Positions 44,390 to 52,549 of a stretch of 64,000 nucleotides of DNA are shown here, piece by piece. The stretch is from Saccharospirillum alexandrii_A (lineage in GTDB: Bacteria; Pseudomonadota; Gammaproteobacteria; Pseudomonadales; Natronospirillaceae). The stretch lies in NCBI RefSeq assembly GCF_043641555.1, contig NZ_JBHZRJ010000005.1, positions 62,001-126,000 on the forward strand, given 5' to 3'. Within the stretch, counting starts at the first letter, position 1. Each line of letters starts with the position of its first letter. The translations under genes were made by a program, and so were the position numbers. The notes beneath the pieces were generated by a model that was given only the letters and a program-made list of their open reading frames with translations, did not search any database and was not told the origin of the DNA.

Positions 44390-44676
44390 CTAGGGAGCCT
44401 CTGAATAACTCCCCCGGGGCTCTGGCTTATCCGAGGGACGTTGCCACAAGGCGGACTCATGCAGGAATGTCTAGACCTTTCAAATGAGTCCAACGCAGTG
44501 GCAGCGTTCCTCGGAAAGTCGGAATGCCGCACCACCCGCAGGGCGCGGCTAAAACGTCCTGCCCCGGCGTTGCACTTCTTGACAAGGGCTACGGCCATTG
44601 CGCTGCGAAGTGCGCCTTGTGGCAGAACGTTTTAGCTCGCGCAGAGCCCTGGGGGAGTTGTTCAGAGGCTCCCTAG
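44390..44676. mobile_element. MITE-like non-autonomous element with imperfect ~75-bp terminal inverted repeats
   Basis: The left end begins CTAGGGAGCCTCTGAATAAC and the right end, read in reverse, begins CTAGGGAGCCTCTGAACAAC. The similarity continues through CTCCCCC and GGGCTCTG to a shared GTTGCCACAAGGCG / GTTCTGCCACAAGGCG segment about 55-65 bases in. TA or CTAG at each outer edge fits a short target duplication. There is no transposase frame. A further CTAGGGAGCCT at 44673-44683 just outside suggests a second insertion or repeat. Family not identified; TA/CTAG targets are used by IS5- and IS630-type elements. Confidence 0.65.
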
Positions 44677-44743
44677 GGAGCCTGTTCTTGATAGTCGTCT
44701 TTTGTGGGTGTATCAACAGTGTAGACAACAGAAATGGATTGAA

Positions 44744-44772
44744 ACCGGTGTCAGCCGTTGCTGAACACCGGT
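44744..44772. terminator. Hairpin downstream of the OYE gene
   Basis: ACCGGTGT and ACACCGGT arms, extended inward by CAGC/GCTG with one bulged A around a CGTT loop. It lies about 20 bases past the end of the minus-strand OYE gene. No long U-run follows. Confidence 0.5.
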
Positions 44773-44791
44773 ACAGTGAGTGCTGGTCAGA

Positions 44792-45916
44792 TTAGACCAG
44801 CTCAGCCAGTTGCGCCGGTTCGAACCCGGTCAGTTCATCACTCGCGCCACGCTGCACTTTCTGCGCCCAGTTGGGATCGCCCAGCAAGGCCCGCCCGACG
44901 GCGATCAGATCAAACTCTTTGCGCTCCAGGCGCTGCACCAATTGATCCAGCTCCGTGCGCTGTGAACTGTGACCGCCAAAGGCAGAGAAGAAATCGCCAT
45001 CGAGGCCGACCGAACCAACGCTGATGGTGGTTTTTCCGGTCAGTTTTTTCGCCCAACCCGCAAAGTTCAATCCGTTTTCACCATCCACTTCAGGAAACTC
45101 GGCTTCCCAGAAACGGCGTTGCGAGCAATGGAAAACATCCACTCCGGCATCGGCCAGAACTCCGAGCCATGCTTCCATTTCCGCTGGTGACTGCGCCAGC
45201 CTGGCTTTGTAGTCCTGCTGTTTCCATTGGCTTAACCGCAACAGCACGGGAAAATCTGCACCCACCGCCTGGCGGATCGATTTAATGACTTCAACACCAA
45301 AGTTGGCACGTGCCAGCACAGTGTCGCCACCCCAGCGGTCGGTCCGCTGATTGGTACCTGCCCAGAAAAACTGGTCAATCAGATAACCATGAGCGCCGTG
45401 CACTTCAACCACATCAAAACCCAGGCGTTTGGCATCTACTGCGGCTTGAGTAAAGGCGTCGATGGTGTCGGCGATATCAGCATCGGTCATGGTTTTACCA
45501 ACGGGCTTATCCGGAGCGAACAGACCGGACGGGCTTTCCATCTCGCCCTCCGCCGTCCAGCCACTGCCGCTGGGCGCTGTGCCGGTATGCCAGATTTGCG
45601 GACCCATGCGGCCGCCAGCCTGATGCACGCCATCGATCACCGTTTTCCAACCGGCCAGCGCTTGTTCGCCGTGAAAAAAGGGAATATTCGGTTCATTGCG
45701 CGACACCGGTCGGTTGATCACCGTGCCTTCCGACAGAATCAGACCAACATCCGCTTCGGCGCGACGACGATAGTAGTCGGCATTGGCTTGGCCGGGAATG
45801 CCTTCGGGCGCCATATTGCGCGTCATAGGGGCCATTACAATGCGATTTTTAAGGGTCAGAGAGCCCAGTTCAACAGGCTGGAAGAGAACGGATGTATCAA
45901 TAGAATCAGCAGACAT
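44792..45916 (-). CDS. Old yellow enzyme-family NADH:flavin oxidoreductase
   Basis: A 374-residue FMN protein of the (beta/alpha)8 type. Motifs: LFQPVELGSLTLKNRIVMAPMTRN (FMN site), QIWHTG, and the substrate-site VVEVHGAHGYLIDQFFWAGTNQRTDRWGG (in place of the common HxxH). The C-terminus has VGRALLGDPNWAQKV. ATG 45916 follows AGGAAA; an in-frame TTG precedes it. It reduces the C=C of activated alkenes with NAD(P)H. It is divergent from the HxlR regulator at 46022, which may control it. Confidence 0.88.
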   Translation of the reverse strand: MSADSIDTSVLFQPVELGSLTLKNRIVMAPMTRNMAPEGIPGQANADYYRRRAEADVGLILSEGTVINRPVSRNEPNIPFFHGEQALAGWKTVIDGVHQAGGRMGPQIWHTGTAPSGSGWTAEGEMESPSGLFAPDKPVGKTMTDADIADTIDAFTQAAVDAKRLGFDVVEVHGAHGYLIDQFFWAGTNQRTDRWGGDTVLARANFGVEVIKSIRQAVGADFPVLLRLSQWKQQDYKARLAQSPAEMEAWLGVLADAGVDVFHCSQRRFWEAEFPEVDGENGLNFAGWAKKLTGKTTISVGSVGLDGDFFSAFGGHSSQRTELDQLVQRLERKEFDLIAVGRALLGDPNWAQKVQRGASDELTGFEPAQLAELV

Positions 45917-45953
45917 CAAAAAAATTTCCTGTTCGGTTGTTTAACGGCGCACA

Positions 45954-45973
45954 TAGTATATTTTTTATACCTA
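45954..45973. promoter_or_regulatory. Imperfect inverted repeat TAGTATA / TATACCTA between OYE and HxlR genes
   Basis: An AT-rich repeat (TAGTATA, T-run, TATACCTA) in the divergent gap. HxlR-family sites are AT-rich palindromes of this kind. The strand orientation of any promoter is unclear. Confidence 0.4.
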
Positions 45974-46021
45974 GTGTAAATTAGGCACTTCAATTGCACC
46001 AAGTTACCTTGAGGAAACCTT

Positions 46022-46387
46022 GTGGCCGACAATCCGTGTTTTACCGCCCATTGCCCAAATCGAGTGCTCTTTGCCGAAATTGCCGACAAGTGGACGATGA
46101 TGATTCTGACCGTCCTTGAGCAGCACCCGCGTCGCTTCAACGATATCAAGCGACTGCTGGAAGGCATTTCCCAAAAGTCACTGACCCAGACCTTAAGACG
46201 CCTGGAACGCAACGGTATTGTCACCCGTGAAGTCATCAGTAGCTCACCGGTAGCGGTACAGTATGAACTAACAGACATCGGCCAAAGCCTGTTACAGCCC
46301 TACAAGGCACTGTATTGCTGGACGATAGAGAAACTGCCAGAAGTGAATAAAGCCCGCCAGGCATTCGACCAGCGTCAGCCCGCCTGA
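46022..46387 (+). CDS. HxlR-family transcriptional regulator
   Basis: A 121-residue winged helix regulator. GTG 46022 follows GAGGAAA. Typical parts are CPNRVLFAEIADKWTMMILTVLEQHPRRFNDIKRLLEGISQKSLTQTLRRLERNGIVTRE. Cys6 lies at the position of the redox- or electrophile-sensing cysteine of the YodB/HypR type, so it may respond to quinones or other electrophiles, which the divergent OYE enzyme would detoxify. The target operator is likely the AT-rich repeat before it. Confidence 0.87.
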   Translation: MADNPCFTAHCPNRVLFAEIADKWTMMILTVLEQHPRRFNDIKRLLEGISQKSLTQTLRRLERNGIVTREVISSSPVAVQYELTDIGQSLLQPYKALYCWTIEKLPEVNKARQAFDQRQPA

Positions 46388-46520
46388 ATCGACACTGGCA
46401 AGTGACAGACGTGGCCGCAGCCTGAACCTCCGGCAAGAACACTGACCGTAGGTTACCGCACATACCCTTCTAAAATTATCGACTACACTAACTCACACAA
46501 GGGAATGGGAATCGCCGTGT

Positions 46521-47975
46521 ATGAACGCCAGTGTCAATACACCCATCCAGGGAACCGTCGTCTCAGTCGCAGGCAGCGTGGTGGATATCCAGTTTGCCAG
46601 TCATTTACCCCCGATTTTTTCCATCCTGAATGCCCGTAACGGCGAGATCATCATCGAAGTTCTAACCCACCTGGACGCACACAAAGTTCGAGGCATTGCC
46701 TTTACCCCAACACAGGGTCTGGCACGTGGGATGGTGGTCACTGATACCGGAAGCCCGCTGCGGGCACCTGTGGGTAAAAACATTCGATCGCGCATGTTTG
46801 ATGTCTTTGGCAATACCATAGACGGTGGCCCTGCGCTGGAAGACATCGCCTGGCAGTCCGTGCACAAAGCGCCGCCCCCACTGGACAGTCGCACGACCCA
46901 ACCCGAAATCTTTGTGACAGGTATCAAGGTGATCGATGTCCTGGTCCCCCTTGAGCGGGGTGGTAAAGCAGGATTGTTCGGGGGTGCCGGTGTCGGTAAA
47001 ACCGTACTTCTGGCAGAAATTATCCACAACATGGTGGGCCATCACGACGGTGTGAGCATTTTCTGTGGCATTGGCGAGCGCTCACGCGAAGGTGAGGAAC
47101 TGCATCGGGAAATGGAAGCTGCGGGCGTATTGCCCAACATGGTCATGGTATTTGGCCAAATGAATGAGCCACCTGGTAATCGCTTTCGGGTGGGGCAAGT
47201 AGCGCTCACGATGGCGGAGTACTTTCGCGACGAAGAACACAGGGATGTCCTTCTGCTGGTCGACAATATCTTCCGGTTTATTCAGGCGGGAGCAGAAATC
47301 TCTGCATTGATGGGACAAATGCCATCCAGACTCGGTTATCAGCCAACCCTGGCTACCGAACTGGCCAGTTTTGAAGAACGTATCGCCAACACCCGGGCCG
47401 GGGCAATTACATCGATTCAGGCCGTCTATGTCCCCGCTGATGATTTCACAGATCCGGCAGCCGTGCATACGTTCTCACACCTGTCTGCCTCTATCGTATT
47501 GTCACGCAAGCGAGCCAGCGAAGGACTATACCCCGCGATAGACCCACTGCTGTCCAATTCCAAGATGGCAACACCCGGTATTTTGGGTGAGCGACACTAT
47601 CATCTGGCCCAGGAAATCCGTCGAACACTGGCCCAGTACTCAGAATTGAAAGACATTATTTCAATGCTTGGCCTTGAACAACTGTCAGCCGAAGATCGCA
47701 AGGTTGTCCGGTGTGCCCGGCGGTTGGAGCGATTTTTTACCCAGCCATTCTTTACGACTCAGCAATTTACCGGAAACCCCGGGAAACTGGTCTCGCTTGA
47801 AGACTCCCTTGATGGCTGCGAACGCATTCTGGCTGATGAATTCAACGACGTTCCCGAACGGGCGCTTTATATGATCGGCTCCATCGATGAAGTATCGATT
47901 GATGACAAAAAAAGCGACGATGACAGCGATAGCAACGAGCTAGCAACGAGCGGCACAGAGCATGATGACACTTAG
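46521..47975 (+). CDS. atpD: N-ATPase subunit beta
   Basis: A 484-residue catalytic subunit of the F1 part. The Walker A GGAGVGKTV is near residues 154-162 and the catalytic Glu in CGIGERSREG near 186. Beta-barrel N-terminus GTVVSVAGSVVDIQF. The order of this operon (beta first, epsilon second, no delta) is that of N-ATPases. It ends with a charged tail (DDKKSDDDSDSNE) that is longer than in housekeeping beta subunits. It overlaps the epsilon gene by 14 bases. Confidence 0.95.
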   Translation: MNASVNTPIQGTVVSVAGSVVDIQFASHLPPIFSILNARNGEIIIEVLTHLDAHKVRGIAFTPTQGLARGMVVTDTGSPLRAPVGKNIRSRMFDVFGNTIDGGPALEDIAWQSVHKAPPPLDSRTTQPEIFVTGIKVIDVLVPLERGGKAGLFGGAGVGKTVLLAEIIHNMVGHHDGVSIFCGIGERSREGEELHREMEAAGVLPNMVMVFGQMNEPPGNRFRVGQVALTMAEYFRDEEHRDVLLLVDNIFRFIQAGAEISALMGQMPSRLGYQPTLATELASFEERIANTRAGAITSIQAVYVPADDFTDPAAVHTFSHLSASIVLSRKRASEGLYPAIDPLLSNSKMATPGILGERHYHLAQEIRRTLAQYSELKDIISMLGLEQLSAEDRKVVRCARRLERFFTQPFFTTQQFTGNPGKLVSLEDSLDGCERILADEFNDVPERALYMIGSIDEVSIDDKKSDDDSDSNELATSGTEHDDT

Positions 47976-48387
47976 AGTGCTCTTGCCTTATGGGATCTTC
48001 AGGGAAGTTAGCGGGGTATCTCGTATCGTCGTCGAGACGGATCAGGGAAGTTTCGGGTTGTTGCCAAGACGTCTGGACTGCGTCGCCGCCATTGTACCGG
48101 GCATATTGACGTATCAATGTCAGGCTGCAGAAGGCCATGCAGTCAATGCCCGTGCCGAGGAGGAACAGTACATTGCCGTGGACGCCGGCATACTCGTAAA
48201 GACGGGATCCGAGGTCACTGTTTCGGTCAGAGAGGCGGTCTCAGGCCCGGACCTTGACCAACTTTACGATACGGTAGAACAGGCCTTTCTGCAAAAAAAC
48301 AAACATGAAGCGCAGGTACATTCAGTGTTTGTAAAAATGGAAAGCAACTTTATACGCCGACTGACTGCATTTCATCATGAAGACTGA
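47962..48387 (+). CDS. atpC: N-ATPase subunit epsilon
   Basis: A 141-residue central-stalk protein. MTLRVLLPYGIFREVSGVSRIVVETDQGSFGLLPRRLDCVAAIVPGILTYQ is the beta-sandwich that contacts the c ring and gamma. Two ATG codons in a row (47962 and 47965) are possible; either overlaps atpD. Position second in the operon is typical of N-ATPase and differs from the usual last position of atpC. Confidence 0.9.
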   Translation: MMTLRVLLPYGIFREVSGVSRIVVETDQGSFGLLPRRLDCVAAIVPGILTYQCQAAEGHAVNARAEEEQYIAVDAGILVKTGSEVTVSVREAVSGPDLDQLYDTVEQAFLQKNKHEAQVHSVFVKMESNFIRRLTAFHHED

Positions 48388-48685
48388 AAAGCCACTGCAC
48401 AAGGTTATCGAAGGCAAGGCTGGCAGAAAGCTCAGGGCAAAGAAGATTGACTCGCCCGGCGTCTGGTTTGGCCTGGGCATGATGGGTTTGATTGGCTGGT
48501 CAGTCGCAATACCCACGTTACTGGGATCCGCTTTGGGCATTTGGCTGGATTCACACTACCCTGAAGGCCGGTCTTACACATTGGCCCTGTTGATTGCCGG
48601 ACTCTGCCTGGGGTGCCTGAATGCCTGGCACTGGGTCGACAAAGAGCAGCAGGAAATCCATAAACCACCAGAGGATGAATCATGA
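48377..48685 (+). CDS. atpQ: N-ATPase accessory membrane protein AtpQ
   Basis: A 102-residue protein with two hydrophobic segments (about 30-50 and 65-85) and a basic N-terminus (AGRKLRAKKI). It resembles the AtpI/ATPase-gene1 family present in N-ATPase operons between atpC and atpR. Its role may be in c-ring assembly or ion handling. Overlaps atpC by 11 bases and atpR by four. Confidence 0.8.
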   Translation: MKTEKPLHKVIEGKAGRKLRAKKIDSPGVWFGLGMMGLIGWSVAIPTLLGSALGIWLDSHYPEGRSYTLALLIAGLCLGCLNAWHWVDKEQQEIHKPPEDES

Positions 48686-49053
48686 GCAATAACTGGCCTT
48701 TACTGTTGTCAGCAGCAGAAGGGGTTGTATTGGCGGTGTTTTTTTATGGTGGCCTTTATCTGACTGTAACCCGGGGCCTGACGTCGAGGCACCCTGCCCT
48801 GCTGTTTATTGCCAGCTTAATACTGCGCCTGGGTCTTGTTATTTACGGATTCTATTTCTTTACCGGTGGGCAATGGCAGCTTGTGATCAGCTGTCTTGTA
48901 GGTTTTTCGATCACAGGGATCGTAATCAGGACACTCAGTAGTAGGCCACTTATCGTGGAAAGTGAGTCCATAAAAGAACTATCCAAAAGCACAGAGCGTC
49001 CAACTGAATCCACGACTGTGACCGCAGGGGAGCCTCATGCACCTCAGCCCTGA
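48682..49053 (+). CDS. atpR: N-ATPase accessory membrane protein AtpR
   Basis: A 123-residue protein with three hydrophobic segments (LLLSAAEGVVLAVFFYGGLYL, PALLFIASLILRLGLVIYGFYFF, LVISCLVGFSITGIVIRTL) and a hydrophilic tail. AtpR is a hallmark small gene of N-ATPase operons, unknown outside them. Overlaps both neighbours. Confidence 0.82.
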   Translation: MSNNWPLLLSAAEGVVLAVFFYGGLYLTVTRGLTSRHPALLFIASLILRLGLVIYGFYFFTGGQWQLVISCLVGFSITGIVIRTLSSRPLIVESESIKELSKSTERPTESTTVTAGEPHAPQP

Positions 49054-49729
49054 TCAAATCATATTCTGGCAAATTGGATGGGTAAACATTAACGCCACAC
49101 TGGTGTTCACCTGGCTAATAATGTTCATTCTGACACTGGGCGCTTTTCTGATTACCCGTAGGCTATCGGACTCACATCAGAGATCCCGCTGGCAAAATCT
49201 GCTTGAAATCCTTGTCATTGGCATTCTGAACCAAATCGAAGAAGTCGGCCTCAAACATCCAAAACAATACCTTGGCTTTATTGGAACCCTCTTCATTTTT
49301 GTGGCAGCGGCAGCACTGTGTACGCTGATTCCGGGGTTCGAACCGCCCACTGGCTCTTTATCGACCACTACGGCCCTGGCGCTTTGCGTATTTGTTGTGG
49401 TCCCATTTTTTGGCATTCGGGAAAAAGGGCTGGGCGGGTACCTTGAATCCTATATCAAGCCTACTTTCATCATGTTGCCGTTCAATCTAATCAGCGAGGT
49501 ATCACGCACACTGGCACTCGCCGTGCGTTTGTTTGGGAACATGATGAGTGGTGCCATGATCATTGCCATACTGCTCACGATTACGCCCTTCATTTTTCCA
49601 ATAGTGATGACGCTTCTCGGGTTGCTCACGGGCATGGTGCAGGCCTACATATTCAGCATTCTAGCGACCGTTTACATTGCTGCGGCCACTCAAAGAACGG
49701 GCAGGCAACACCAGTCAGACCCGACTTAA
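49037..49729 (+). CDS. atpB: N-ATPase subunit a
   Basis: A 230-residue membrane subunit that forms the ion half-channels. The essential arginine is Arg164 in SRTLALAVRLFGNMMSG. It has about five to six membrane helices (from residue 20). Start at ATG 49037 overlaps atpR by 17 bases. The following c gene begins after a 26-base gap. Confidence 0.92.
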   Translation: MHLSPDQIIFWQIGWVNINATLVFTWLIMFILTLGAFLITRRLSDSHQRSRWQNLLEILVIGILNQIEEVGLKHPKQYLGFIGTLFIFVAAAALCTLIPGFEPPTGSLSTTTALALCVFVVVPFFGIREKGLGGYLESYIKPTFIMLPFNLISEVSRTLALAVRLFGNMMSGAMIIAILLTITPFIFPIVMTLLGLLTGMVQAYIFSILATVYIAAATQRTGRQHQSDPT

Positions 49730-49755
49730 CGGTACTCTTTACATGAGGATTTCGT

Positions 49756-50043
49756 ATGGAAAGCATGGTCATAATCGCGGTAGCTTCGATCATAATGGCA
49801 GGCTTAACGACCGGCTTTGGCACCCTTGCACCCGCACTGGCGGAGGGCAAGGCGGTTGCCAGCGCACTGAACTCACTGGCACAACAGCCGGATGCCTCCG
49901 CTACCATCACCCGGACGCTTTTTGTGGGTCTGGCCATGATTGAATCGACGGCAATCTACTGCTTTGTCGTTTCCATGATATTGCTGTTCGCCAACCCATT
50001 CTGGAATTTTGCATTGGCACAAGCTCAGGCAGTGGGAAACTAG
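49756..50043 (+). CDS. atpE: N-ATPase subunit c with Na+-type ligand set
   Basis: A 95-residue two-helix rotor-ring protein. ATG 49756 follows GAGGA. Aligning from the QP loop to the Na+-type c of Ilyobacter tartaricus, Pro26 matches Pro28, Glu30 matches Gln32, and Glu63-Ser64-Thr65 and Tyr68 (IESTAIYCF) match Glu65-Ser66-Thr67 and Tyr70. This supports Na+ specificity. The Glu in place of Gln in the first helix gives a second carboxylate per site, as reported for N-ATPases. The C-terminus (NPFWNFALAQAQAVGN) is extended. Confidence 0.93.
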   Translation: MESMVIIAVASIIMAGLTTGFGTLAPALAEGKAVASALNSLAQQPDASATITRTLFVGLAMIESTAIYCFVVSMILLFANPFWNFALAQAQAVGN

Positions 50044-50046
50044 GCC

Positions 50047-50925
50047 ATGTTGATCGACTGGTTTACGGTTGGTGCCCAAGCGCTCAACTTCATCATCCTC
50101 GTGTGGTTGATGAAGCGATTCCTCTACCAGCCCATTCTGAACGCAATAGACACCCGTGAGAAGAAAATAGCCGACCAACTAGCCCGGGCGGAAAAAACAA
50201 GTCAGGACGCGGCTGAGGAAAAATCGAGATTCGAGCAGAAGAATGTCGATTTTGACCAGCAACGGGAAAAACTGATGGAGGAGGCAACACAGGCCGCCAC
50301 CCGGGAACGTCAGGTTCTGCTGGAAGAAGCCCATAAGACACAAGAAGCACTCGCCGCTAGCCAGAAGAAGGCAATGCAGGAGCAAATGTTTGAGCTACAC
50401 AGCTCTATTCGTCAAAGTATGCAAAAAGAGCTGGTGACAACCGCTGGCAAGGTGCTACGAGTCCTGGCAGATACTGACATAGAATCAAGAATGGTCGCTG
50501 TATTCATTAACAAGTTGCATGAGTTGGATGACGATAAAGTGAACGTGCTTAGAGGCTCAAAAAGCGATTCTCAAATCACCGTAAAATCGAGCAGTCCAAT
50601 ATCGCAAGACCAGCAGAAAGCGATCAGTTCCGAGCTGGGAAGCATCCTGAACACCGATGTTTCGCTCAAATTTTTCGAGAGCCCTGACTTGATTGGTGGT
50701 ATCGAACTGACGGCGAACGGATTTAAGATCGGCTGGAGTGTCTCTGAATACCTCAATACTCTGGACGACGCTCTGTCCAACCTTGTTGGTGATCCAGCCA
50801 AAGCCGCCAGCGTCAACGAGAAACCCCCAGTGGCTGAGGACAGGGCGAGTCAAAAAAGCCAATCGGATACAGCAACCCAATGGGCAGACACGTCAAGCAA
50901 CAACAGTGCGAGCCCAGAAAAATGA
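50047..50925 (+). CDS. atpF: N-ATPase subunit b with C-terminal delta-like domain
   Basis: A 292-residue peripheral-stalk protein. One membrane helix (about 5-25) leads into a long coiled coil (about 40-140). Residues about 175-250 (SQITVKSSSPISQDQQKAISSELGSILNTDVSLKF, then DLIGGIELTANGFKIGWSVSEYLNTL) match the delta-subunit C-terminal fold, and there is no separate delta gene in the operon. It therefore links F1 and FO as a b-delta fusion. A low-complexity tail (about 255-292) follows. It starts 3 bases after atpE. Confidence 0.88.
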   Translation: MLIDWFTVGAQALNFIILVWLMKRFLYQPILNAIDTREKKIADQLARAEKTSQDAAEEKSRFEQKNVDFDQQREKLMEEATQAATRERQVLLEEAHKTQEALAASQKKAMQEQMFELHSSIRQSMQKELVTTAGKVLRVLADTDIESRMVAVFINKLHELDDDKVNVLRGSKSDSQITVKSSSPISQDQQKAISSELGSILNTDVSLKFFESPDLIGGIELTANGFKIGWSVSEYLNTLDDALSNLVGDPAKAASVNEKPPVAEDRASQKSQSDTATQWADTSSNNSASPEK

Positions 50926-50962
50926 CCCTAAGTGTTGAGTACGAGAATGTGAGCCAACGTTC

Positions 50963-52549
50963 ATGAACGCCAGCGCAGCAGATTCTGACGATAGGGATCC
51001 ACCGTCACTCGAGACCGTGTTCGAGCAGACATTCTACGAGCTCGGGCAAGCCAGCTTGAATGTTCAAATGCAGCTTGGTCTGAGAGAGGTCGGGACAATC
51101 ATACACAACGCAAATGGCATCGCCATTGTGTCTGGCCTGCCGAATGTGGGCTATGACGAGTTGGTCGAATTCCCCAACGGACTGCAAGGCATTGCTTTTA
51201 ATATCGACGAACAGTCGGTGGGTATCGTATTGCTGGGAGACTACTGGCATCTGCGGGCAGGCGATGAGGTTCGACGCAGCGGACACGTCATGAACATACC
51301 GGTTGGTGAGCACCTACTGGGACGCGTCATTAACCCCCTGGGTGAACCGCTCGATAACCTGGGCCCGGTCAGCACCGGTAAACTATTGCCCATTGAACGG
51401 CCTGCGGCTGCTATTATGGACCGTGCTCCGGTTGCGACCCCTCTTCAGACTGGAATAAAAGTCATTGATGCCCTTATCCCCATAGGTCGTGGGCAGCGAG
51501 AACTTATTCTCGGTGACCGGCAAACCGGGAAAACCGCCATCGCCATTGATGCGATCGTGAACCAACGCGACAAGAACGTACTGTGCGTGTACTGCGCCAT
51601 TGGTCAACGCGGATCATCGGTCGCCAAGGTGGTTGCAACGCTTCGCGAAAAGGGCGCCCTGGACTATACCGTCGTCGTGGTCGCAGAAGGTAATACCCCC
51701 CCGGGGCTGAGTTATATAGCGCCTTACGCGGCAACCAGCATTGCGGAAGCGTTTATGGAAGACGGACGCGATGTACTGATCGTATACGACGACCTGACCC
51801 AGCATGCCAGAGCCTACCGTGAGCTATCCCTGTTGCTTAAACGCCCACCCGGCCGGGAAGCGTTTCCCGGTGACATTTTCTATCTCCATTCTCGGCTGCT
51901 GGAACGTTCTACACACTTGAAAGCAACACTGGGAGGTGGGTCACTGACAGCGCTGCCCATTATTGAAACCGAGGCCCAGGATATTTCTGCGTATATTCCT
52001 ACCAATCTGATTTCCATAACGGATGGTCAGATATACCTGTCTCCATCGCTCTTTGAACTGGGCATACTGCCTGCTGTCGATGTGGGCAAGTCCGTCTCAC
52101 GCGTGGGTGGTAAGGCTCAAAGAGCGGCCTACCGGGGCGTGGCCAGTGACCTTAAGTTGACCTACGCTCAGTTTGAGGAGCTGGAGTCATTCTCCCGCTT
52201 CGGGGCTCGGCTGGACGCCGCCACACAGAAAATCATTGAACACGGCGAACGGGTCAGAATGAGCCTTGTGCAGCCTGAGTGCTCTCCGGTTTCGGTTGCC
52301 GAACAAATACTGCTGTTGTTGTCGGTCAAGGCCGGGTTGTTTGACTCGATCCCCCTCAGTGACATGCCCGAGGCAGAAAGCCAGCTGTTGCAGGCCGTCG
52401 AGGATATACCGAAAGCCATACTCAATAAGCTGGAAACGGAAGACGGTATTGATGACGGTGAGAGCCAGTCAATACTGGCGGTTGCAACAGAGGCACTAGC
52501 AGACTTTATCACCGTTACCGCTGACGACCCGAAACAGGAGCCTCACTGA
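50963..52549 (+). CDS. atpA: N-ATPase subunit alpha
   Basis: A 528-residue F1 subunit with a non-catalytic nucleotide site. Walker A GDRQTGKTA is near residues 184-192, and the VGDGIA-like barrel segment reads REVGTIIHNANGIAIVSGL. It starts at ATG 50963 after 37 bases. Its TGA overlaps the CTG proposed as the gamma start. Confidence 0.94.
   Translation: MNASAADSDDRDPPSLETVFEQTFYELGQASLNVQMQLGLREVGTIIHNANGIAIVSGLPNVGYDELVEFPNGLQGIAFNIDEQSVGIVLLGDYWHLRAGDEVRRSGHVMNIPVGEHLLGRVINPLGEPLDNLGPVSTGKLLPIERPAAAIMDRAPVATPLQTGIKVIDALIPIGRGQRELILGDRQTGKTAIAIDAIVNQRDKNVLCVYCAIGQRGSSVAKVVATLREKGALDYTVVVVAEGNTPPGLSYIAPYAATSIAEAFMEDGRDVLIVYDDLTQHARAYRELSLLLKRPPGREAFPGDIFYLHSRLLERSTHLKATLGGGSLTALPIIETEAQDISAYIPTNLISITDGQIYLSPSLFELGILPAVDVGKSVSRVGGKAQRAAYRGVASDLKLTYAQFEELESFSRFGARLDAATQKIIEHGERVRMSLVQPECSPVSVAEQILLLLSVKAGLFDSIPLSDMPEAESQLLQAVEDIPKAILNKLETEDGIDDGESQSILAVATEALADFITVTADDPKQEPH
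52536..52540 (+). promoter_or_regulatory. Ribosome-binding site that supports a CTG start for atpG
   Basis: AGGAG five bases before CTG 52546. No ATG or GTG start lies in that frame near the family N-terminus; the first alternative is TTG 52567, which would remove the first seven residues of the coupling helix. Confidence 0.6.
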
